A stretch of 64,000 bases of DNA from Siderastrea siderea (lineage: Eukaryota > Cnidaria > Anthozoa > Scleractinia > Rhizangiidae). Shown piece by piece: positions 11,425 to 19,679 of this stretch. The notes below the pieces were generated by a model, which was not told the origin of the DNA, did not search any database, and saw only the letters and a program-made list of their open reading frames with translations. The translations under genes and the position numbers were made by a program. How positions within the stretch are numbered: the first letter of the stretch is position 1; every line of letters begins with the position of its first letter. The DNA is taken from positions 41,472,377 through 41,536,376 of the forward strand of contig OZ034970.1 of the NCBI GenBank assembly GCA_964030785.1, read 5' to 3'.

Positions 11425-11780
11425 ACTTTTGCCAACACCTAGTCCAATCAAACTGTGGTTTAACATCAAACAAATTGCAACGGAATTTTTCTCATCGCCA
11501 TTCAATCGAGGGTAGCCCAATAGCCCTTTTCACAGTTGCCTTTTCTCATTTGCATTACAATGTTTTTGAACGTGGATGTGGGGCAGTTTCGGGCAATTTT
11601 GCAGTTTCCGCCCAAAATTGCCCCACATCCATGTTCAAATACATTGTCATGCAAATGAGAAACGTTAACTGTGAAAAGGGCTATTAGTGATACACTAAAA
11701 AACCCCCACAATCCGTTCGGTGGAACATGTGAAAATTAAGCGTTAAACATTTTGAGCTTTGCCACAGGGGACCCAAGTCA
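11425..11780 (+). repeat. Left subterminal inverted repeat of the Academ-like element
   Basis: Once the nested hairpin at 11519-11685 is removed, its complement matches 16990-17200. Shared blocks include the one around ttccaccgaacgga and the one around ttgaatggcgatga. Confidence 0.6.
11519..11685. mobile_element. 167-bp palindromic MITE nested in the left subterminal repeat
   Basis: The arms AATAGCCCTTTTCACAGTT and complement fold into a hairpin with a GC-rich top. The inverted partner at about 17090-17110 lacks it, so that partner serves as an empty site. Confidence 0.7.
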
Positions 11781-12254
11781 GCAGAACTCACGCTCTCAAA
11801 CAAAAAAAATATTGTAATTGTAATTTTTCTTTTTAAATTCTTCTTAAGAAGCTTAGATATTGTAACAACAGTCAATGTAGTATAGTTTTACTTTAAAAAA
11901 GAGCTAATTAATTGTTACAAAAACATTTGCGTCTGTCTAGTTCTGAGTTTTGCGCAGGAAACCCAAGAATAGACAAGTACGGTTTCTGAAAACAGCGCAA
12001 TTTATTCATTTTTAATGTTTTCGCTGAGCTTAAAATTCCTCCTATGAAGACAATCAACATGGAAGTTATAGGTTGTTTATGTGTTCCAAATTACTTGAAT
12101 CTGCTCGCTTGGTGTACATGCAATAAAATTATCACTGTTCGCCAAAATGTAAATACAAGAAAAAATTGATATTTTCTAGATAAATAAAAACATTTATAAC
12201 ATAGCTCGCGCGCTGGTCCTACCGAATTCCTAGTGAACCATCATGGTGTATTTA

Positions 12255-12996
12255 ACAATTATCCTGCGAAATCGCGCGGAATATCACCTGATACTTAGCC
12301 GACGAGGCCGTAGGCCGAGTTGGCTAAATCAGGGGATATTCCGCAAGATTGAGCAGGATAATTGTTTTATTATTCAACAAATTCCCATCGACTACCATTT
12401 TCAGAATGAGAAAAACTACGGCTCTATGATAAAAACGCTAAAAGCTAGCAACACATAAAGCTTACTTAAAATCAAAACAGAACTTCAAGAAATCGAAGTT
12501 TACTACCGTTCACTTAAAAAGACTTATTTACAAACTCATGTTTGGAAATGACAAGGCAAAGTAAAAAAATATTGCTACCTTACCGAGAATAAGTCCTCTC
12601 CCTGTGAATTAAAATCTTTTCAACTTTAGTCTTTACAACTTTCCGTGAGCAAGTGTGCTGCTTCTTTCGCAATAGCATTTTCTTGGTTGAGTTCTCACCA
12701 TGAAAATTCCAAGTCAACCGCTGGATATCTTTGTGAGCTGAAGCACATACTTCTTGACATTTTGAGAGTAGTTAATCGTGGAAAGTTTCTTCCAGAGAGT
12801 TAAAATTTACGGAGAACACTGCTAAAACTGCCTCGCTTTTCAAAATGGCCGCCAAACTAGCAATGAAAGAAAATCTGCAGTGCACTTCCAAATATGGTCA
12901 TTTACGTATATCGCAGGATATCTGTCATGTAGGATGACAGATATTGAGGGCTTCCTTACCATATACGGGCATAGTGACAATTTGTTGAATAATAAA
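12255..12996 (-). mobile_element. Helentron-like element, family 2, nested in copy C
   Basis: It shows the same design with unrelated sequence. A 3' hairpin (12256-12364, arms CAATTATCCTGC) is followed by TTTATTATTCAACAAATT (12366-12383), whose complement is the 5' tip (12979-12996). Copy A is uninterrupted at the matching site (about 4030-4040), which confirms a clean insertion. Confidence 0.6.
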
Positions 12997-13307
12997 TCTC
13001 TATATACGCACGGCCGTGCGTATATAACATGTCGTGTGCAGTTGCATTTTGCTGCAAAGTTCCCGTCGAGTTTAGCGGCGAGTTCCTGTTGCTGAACTTT
13101 CCGATAGTCAATGGAAGAAACTAGCGAGGAACTTCCAAATTTTTCTCTTGGCATTGACCTTTTAGCCAGCATAGAAAGCAGCCAACAAGCAAGAGCAAGA
13201 CCAACGAAAACGAAGCATGCAGTTGAGTTATGGATGCACTTGGTTTTTTCTGCCTGCAGCGACCAAAAGTGTCTTCTTCGCGAGCAACTCGGCGAGTAAA
13301 TGGCCAA
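12840..13307 (-). CDS. Conserved ORF inside Helentron-like copy C, unknown product
   Basis: This is the partner of the ORF in copy A (3743-4066). Most shared sequence lies in about 13020-13190, with a basic KRSMPREK stretch, LVSSxDYRK and CNCTRH. The C-terminal end runs into the nested family-2 element and is not conserved. I do not recognise the protein. See the finding on its substitution pattern. Confidence 0.22.
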   Translation of the reverse strand: MAIYSPSCSRRRHFWSLQAEKTKCIHNSTACFVFVGLALACWLLSMLAKRSMPREKFGSSSLVSSIDYRKVQQQELAAKLDGNFAAKCNCTRHVIYARPCVYRDLLFNKLSLCPYMVRKPSISVILHDRYPAIYVNDHIWKCTADFLSLLVWRPF

Positions 13308-14639
13308 GAAAAATCGCCTTACAGCACTGAGAGTTAAACTAGAGAGAGATTACAACAGCGAAATTGTTGCAGAGTGTTTGACTTCTTAGGACGAGCAAGG
13401 AACTTTGTTGAAAAACTGAAGAAACTCGAACTTAATTAGTCTTAGGCGTTGTGTTTACGATTTCACTCACCGTCTTCTCTGAACGAATGTTCACAAAGGG
13501 TAGGTTTTATACGCAAAACTTTAAAAACCAAAATATCAAGACATGACACAAAATAAAACACAGTAAAATTGAAGCGAACCGTTTAATAATGTGTCACACG
13601 TTTTCGGTGATTCCCTACCAAAATCAAGCTAAATAAGCACTGACAACCAGAAAGGACGAATTTTTTCCGGCTATATACTACACAAAATAACGTCGTTTTA
13701 CCTGCAGTCAATGTAGCTCTGTGTTCAAGCAGCTCCAAATGTTCAAACAAAATAAAACGTAATCCAAAATAAGTCGAATGATCGCTTTCCCATTTGTTTG
13801 CCGGATTCATTGTTGTTAAACCATATTCCGTCCGCGGCCTCCACTTTGTTTTCTGCTCGTTTCAACTCAGACTCGCGGCTACAATGCTGAAATCATACAG
13901 CTTCAATCCGCTTTGGAGGATGAATACAACAGTTTTTTTCAGGAAACATCAATCTTATACCACGTCTTAGAGCGATAATTGGAAGACTTCTTCAAAAAAT
14001 TATTCTCGTACGTTCACTTCGGAGCAATTTCATTGATTCATTCAGCTTTACAAAGAAACGCTGCAACTACGCGGCAACACTTCGCAAGGTTTTGGCGCCT
14101 TTTTCTTTCAGTCATGTGATCGATTATTGTTCCTTTTTTTTCTCTTTCTGGTTTTTTTTTTTCTCGTTCTTTCTTGATTTTTATGGTAATCAGTGACTGA
14201 GTTTTGAATCAACTGCGCACTGATTCGTATTGATTATAATTTACGGTTTCAACGGAAGCGAAATAGAACTGCGGCACCTTGCGAAAAACTACTATTTCGG
14301 CATTTCCACTGGCTATGTTATAAAACAATTGGTTCATGCTTTTAGCTGTACGTACATCGAGTTATGGATGCACTTGGGAAGTTTGGAGAGCACTCAAGAA
14401 GCTAGAGTTGCTCTCGGCTGCGCCTCTAGCAACTCTTACGCTTCTCTCATGCTCTCCAAACTTCCCGCGTGCATCCATAACTCGATGTACGCACGCTAAG
14501 CATGAACCAATTGTTATATATATTTTAAAAAACTCGGACTAAAGTGTCATCCATCAGTTAGCATCCGGATCTGCAATCAAGTCAGGCGCGGCTGAATTAG
14601 CGCAACTGTGACCTTGCATTCACCACAAGCAGGGGAACA

Positions 14640-16620
14640 GTCTAACTCATGCCTCCTGCATGTGCGTCTCTGTGTACTGTCCTACAGTTACATCTTACAA
14701 CTTCCAGAAGGAACGCATGAGCTGGCGGCAAGCCCGTTCTGACGGGTAGCAGCTTTCCAGCAGTCAGTTTCCATCCCCAGTCTTCAGGCTTGAGCCGTTT
14801 TCCTTTCGACTGCTGTATTTGGAAGTACGCTCTCTGGCTGTGATACGCGACAGCTACCGACGTTGGTGTAAGGTTCTCGGGCTGTACAAAGGTTGTTCCT
14901 GTCGCAACTTGCTGACAAGATCTAGTGCACCGCAGTGTATCAAGGCTTTCAACAGGAGATTTGCAACTGTACACACAGAGCAACGCTTTCTCACCAGCCA
15001 AAACAATCTCGTCCTCTGTAGCAGCTGAGCCGTTAAAAGCTTCGGCGTGCTGGTAGAACATCTAAAACAAAGTGCACAAACAAAATATTTGTACACACAG
15101 ACGGACCCAGCGAAGACTTGGTCTTTTTTATGTCCCAGACGCTACTTTTGTTGGACATTTGCTTGGGCTCGGGCTTAAAAAAAAATAGATCGTACGCACC
15201 CATCTTGGAATGGTAGCAAAGCAAACCGAGCAGGTCTGTATCGTTACCTACAAGCACTGTCGGCATCGATCTTACAGACTGCAGGGCGGTCTGGACGATT
15301 AGTAGATTTGCGTACCCTGTGGCATGGATAACTGTGCAACCAGATCATTGCAGTCCGTCTCCTAGGTTGTTAATAAACCTCTGCTTGTTCATCTTTCTTC
15401 ACTTTGGCAATCATATCACTCTCAAAGGTAACTGTCAGTCCATACACACCGCCTGCCTCTCGTGGGTGCAGCCTTTGTTGATGGCCCATCCTGATATCCA
15501 TCAAACACCACTGTGGCCTTACCATACTTGCGGTCTACGTACTGGACATACAGGGAGCAAAGAGCATCGTATGTAAGGGCACGTGGCGATGTTACGCGGT
15601 GCAGGAGAGCACCTCCATCAAGGGCAAAATGGACGTTTCCTGCAGGCTCAGCTGTTTGATTGGTCTTTGTATAGGAAAAATGGCATCTGCTAATGCTAGC
15701 TTGTTAGCTTGGCTAGGGAGAAGGGAGGTGTCGAATAGAGCCGGAGGGTAGCTGCACATCTCGTACTTGAACATTGACTTACGGTCCTCGTACCGCCCCC
15801 CTGCTGCAACGATAGTGAGTCTCTGAAACAACAGCTGTGGGTCTACTTGGATGGTGCCTCGACAAATTTTACAGCAGGCTTCGACGCCAGCGTAACAACC
15901 TGGTCTTTCCTTCGGAATGAGTAATTGTGCACATTCTTGCCGACCATCGAACTCAGTATCTTCCCTCCAACTTCCTTGGCTTTGTCAGCATTCACGTCAT
16001 CCTCCTGTACACCTTCACTTGTAATGCAGCGCAAAGATGGATCCGGAATGAACGGATGTATTTGGGAAAGGAAGGTAATGAGTGCGTCGGTGTCTTTATA
16101 ATCACGCTCTTGTCTTGCCTTTGTTGTTTCCTTGTTCTGTTCACTGGTATGATACATTACGCTCGTGAGATGTTGCATTGCGTCGTTAACCTCTGCACCA
16201 GAAGGCATGGGCATTAGCCAAACCAGACGCTGCGTTTCTGACATCCCTCGACCTCGGGTAAGCCCACCAATTGTCTTCATGCTTCGCATAAGGACCTGCT
16301 CAATCGCTAGGTCGGTAGAAAGCCCAGCCCAGTAGCGGTCACTTTTGCGCACAACGTGCAGGCCATCTTGAAAGGTCTTGTACACTTCTGGGCGCTTCGT
16401 TTGAAGTTCAAACACCATCTGCAGATATATGTAAGCCGATTTCGCCTACAGGTTGTGAACCGCAGAAGCAGCATGGCAGCATGGCAGCATGTCGTAAACA
16501 GCCTGAAGATGAAAATCCCAGTTGGCTGTGTGCTCAGCTTTTATAAACTTTCGTAAGACGTCCACCATGCCCATGTGCTGCATCCACAAAACGGTGGTTG
16601 CATTGATTCTGCATGCAATT
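14640..16620 (-). pseudogene. Broken Academ-like transposase gene with XPG/PIN-like motifs
   Basis: Minus-strand translation gives, in order, blocks I recall from an uncharacterised repeat-encoded family of corals and molluscs: IKAEHTANWDFHLQ (about 16520), SDRYWAGLSTDLAIEQVL and LTRGRGMSETQRLVWL (about 16200-16340), FALDGGALLHR and ATVVFDGYQDGPSTK (about 15480-15620), VLVGNDTDLLGLLCYH (about 15220), and a tail with EDWGWKLTAGKLLP and VRCNC (about 14660-14790). DGG, FDGY and DTDLL placed this way resemble FEN1/XPG nucleases of the PIN fold. It is dead: there is a stop at 16446-16448, a frameshift near 15845, another near 15650 and more below 15300. Its normal role would be transposition. Academ is my best guess. 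Confidence 0.7.
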
Positions 16621-16989
16621 TTTCTTGTTTTCTGATTTCACTGCAATGCTGGGAAGAACTTCAGAAGAGCAAACCTTCTCAGCCATGGTGGAATCGTTGA
16701 TAAGTTGCTTGTAAAGCAGTCCACCCGATTTTAAGTAAACAGTGTTATCCTTTTATTGTCAAATTTACTTTCAAATTGAAAAAATAGAGATTATTTTGAT
16801 ATATGTGTTAACACTTTACAAGTTCTATACATGGGGGGGCCTGTGCAATAACTTTAATGTTGACCGTAAATATTTTTAAAGGAGCAGTTTTTTTGCAACT
16901 AACCCTAGACATCATCACTTAATGTTCTTTTGCAATATACACTTCTTAATAAGGATCGGAGCACATTAAACATATTTTTTTTGCTGATA

Positions 16990-17200
16990 TATTTGACTTT
17001 GGCGGACTTGGGTACCCTGTGGCAAAAGCCCAAAATGTTTAACGCTTAATTTTCACATGTTCCACCGAACGGATTTTGGGGGATTTTTAGTATATTGCTA
17101 AATGGGTCACCCTAAATTGAATGGCGATGAAAAATATTCTGTTGCAATTTGTTTGATGTTGACCATCAAAAAGTCACAGATTGACTGGACTAACCGTGCA
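16990..17200 (-). repeat. Right subterminal inverted repeat of the Academ-like element
   Basis: Inverted counterpart of 11425-11780 without the nested hairpin. Similarity fades at about 17200, though the outermost 20 bp match again at 17505-17524. Confidence 0.6.
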
Positions 17201-17524
17201 GTTACAATAATAGCAGAATTCGATGAAGCGAGGGCAGAAAAGTTGAAAAAAAATCAAACTCCCACAACCCAGATTTTCTTTAATTTTTCACAAAACGTAG
17301 ATAATCGACAAAGAAAGTGATCTATCAAAAGAAAATATGGGGTAACCGGACATTTAAGAGAGTTAGACCCGTGCATAAATATTAAAGTGCCCACTAGCGC
17401 TATGTATCTCTACATTTCTTTAACAGCGCGCGTGCTAAATGCATGACATGGCATGACATTGCGAAGTGAATTGCGTGCGCAGTAAGGATGCGCAGAAACA
17501 ATTAGCGCGAACATCCTTAACTGG

Positions 17525-18600
17525 CAGAATCTGAATGTTTGCTGGCTACGAGGGATCTTTGGGGACGGAATACACAGGTGCTTTCTTCCTCTCTCCACGG
17601 TTTCTTCTAACAAAGTCAAAAGAAGATGTACTGCTAGAATATTGCCAATTTTCCTTCTCAGAGGGGTAGTTTGATGGGGTAAATTCAAGATAAAAAACTC
17701 CCTGGCAGCTAATGAGGAGAGACTCTTCCATTAACGAAGGAGAGTGGCCAAATTAATGTACTAGGGTTATTGACGACATCCCACAAAGGAGGTTTCCAAG
17801 AGGCCTTTGCTTTAATAATTGGCAAAATAAGAAGGACTTACACTATTTCTGGTGACTTTATCAATTCGTTTCAACTGCAACGTGTAAACACTCTCCCGAG
17901 CAAAGGACACCATACTGAGCAACCCAACTGGCAGAGACCCGTACAACTCCGGGCCTGCATGGAGCCTATTTCTCGAGACTCCCGATAACTTACCGGGTCC
18001 GAAAACTGTTTTATGAGAACAATAATCTTCAACAGAGACTCCATTTTTTTATTCTTTTTAAAAGTTAAATTTCAAAATGACTAATTTTTGTGGAACGAAT
18101 ACGTTGGTACGTTTACACTAACAATTCTCGCCAATCATAAGAAACAGATTTGAAAAACTAGACATCGAGCCCCTTGAATTACAAGGAAATGCGAAAACGG
18201 CCCCATGGTTGTTTGAAAGTGAATTTACGATAATACGGGAGTAAATGAAAACTGAGGTTTTGGCTTCTCTTGCTTAAAAGCAATTTCCACTTCTTGAACT
18301 TTTTAAATTGGTAACAAGAAATTATTTCATGCAAAAATTACAGCCAGTTAAAGTGTAAACCGATCCCCAGACGATCCAAGGGTCGTCCGCTCTCTCTAAG
18401 AACAGTGAGAGAGGTAGAGACGACCTTTGCCGCCTCGCAATCAGGCTACTTCAGTCGTACACTACGCTCTGAAAAATTAAAATATCTATTATTCTTCACA
18501 TTAAGTGAAAACTATCCTTAGATTTATGGCGGTATGTTTAAGAACATTTTTTACTACAAAACGAAATTGTTTTTCAAGAGTATTCCTCCTTAGTGTCTGC
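17525..18600. other. Non-coding stretch, nothing recognised
   Basis: No convincing exon or repeat end was found. It lies 3' of the sorting nexin stop codon and probably includes that gene's 3' UTR. Confidence 0.4.
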
Positions 18601-18603
18601 TGA

Positions 18604-18654
18604 CTACAATTCCTTAAGCTGTGCTAACGTTGTTTTCAGGAGATTCACATGAGC
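18604..18654 (-). CDS. SNX5/6-like terminal coding exon
   Basis: A T-rich acceptor (…tttttcag) is followed by 17 codons, AHVNLLKTTLAQLKEL and TAG. This matches the end of the BAR domain helix in SNX6 (…GNLQLLQNCLAVL). Phase 0, as the preceding exon requires. Confidence 0.75.
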   Translation of the reverse strand, partial: AHVNLLKTTLAQLKEL

Positions 18655-19642
18655 CTGAAAAAAAAGAATATGAAGATTAGCTAAATAACTTTATAGTTGA
18701 CGAGTCCCAAGGTTGTTAACACATTGACATAGATCCTAGTTTGTATACTAGAAGAATAATTTTATCTCAGTTGTGCTAGTACTTCTGCGAGCGCAGTTCT
18801 CCTGCGGTTAGCAAGCCGGACATTTTTAAAAATCTTAGTTGTTTGGCCTTGACTCTTCTGTTGTCCTGTCCCCTCAAACAAGAAATTTTACTTCACGTTG
18901 TCTCTTCCTACCCAGCTGTATTAACCCTTCAAGCCCTAACAACGACGAAAATGAAATTTCTCGTTACCTGATCAATGCTTGTTCCAACATTGAAGTTATC
19001 ACAATAAAGGAAACAAAAACCAAGGATGAGATGTCTTGATATTTAGACAAATTCTCCTAACTAGTTCCATATGAAATGTATGGAGAAAAGTAAGGAGAAT
19101 ATGCATTCTCATACCAGGGCTTAATGGGTTAAGTTTAACAATTATTTCACGAGAGCGTGTTGGATATGAGGTGGTAAATAACCAACGAGGCGCTGAATTG
19201 GCGCAGTAACGTTGCGCTAATTTCGTTATAATCACCTCGCATTCGATAAGCGCAAGTGAAATAATTGTCATTTTAGGTCAAAACATTTGCTTTGCAGCAA
19301 AACTATTCAACGCCGGGGCACATGACGTGACTCCTTATAGGGACAAAAGCTTCACAGCGGTCAAACGCAAAAAGTTACGTCACTTCCGTTCTTACAGAGC
19401 CTTGAAGTTTGAATCAGTTCAAAAATTTACGAAGTGCGAAGTTGGTATGAAAACGATGCAGAAATTGTCCTGATAAACCGCATTTCTCGTCGATAAAACT
19501 TGTGGATGTCAGTTACTTTATTTTCAACACATACTCAACGTAAAAAGCTTAAGTTTTCAGAAACGGCTTTAAGCCCGCTGTGAAGCAAAAAGCAGGGTAT
19601 TAATTATTTGCTGATTACCAGTGAACCAATCAGAAAGCTAGA

Positions 19643-19679
<37 letters not shown>

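Larger units (their letters stand above)
12194..14513 (+). mobile_element. Helentron-like element, family 1, copy C
   Basis: In plus orientation it starts TTATAACATAGC (12194-12205), has the inverted partner at 14312-14323, and ends in a ~190-bp hairpin (14326-14513) with arms CAATTGGTTCATGC. The body matches copies A and B in reverse. A different element of the same layout (12255-12996) splits it near the 5' end. The flanks fit T/T insertion without duplication. Confidence 0.65.
11096..17524 (-). mobile_element. Putative 6.4-kb Academ-like DNA transposon, degenerate
   Basis: The ends are CCAGTTAAGGACGTTCGCGC (11096) and the complement of CCAGTTAAGGATGTTCGCGC (to 17524). Longer inverted similarity occurs further in, at about 11425-11780 against 16990-17200. 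Between them lie a decayed gene on the minus strand (14640-16620) and nested Helentron-like elements (12194-14513). The gene has XPG/PIN-like motifs and a Cys-rich tail, features I recall for Academ-type transposases, hence the name. Clear target duplications are not seen, so the two ends might belong to different copies. Confidence 0.5.

Noticed and set aside
15319..16217. Plus-strand ORFs over the Academ-like pseudogene
   Set aside because: They are shadows; the minus strand carries the recognisable motifs in order.
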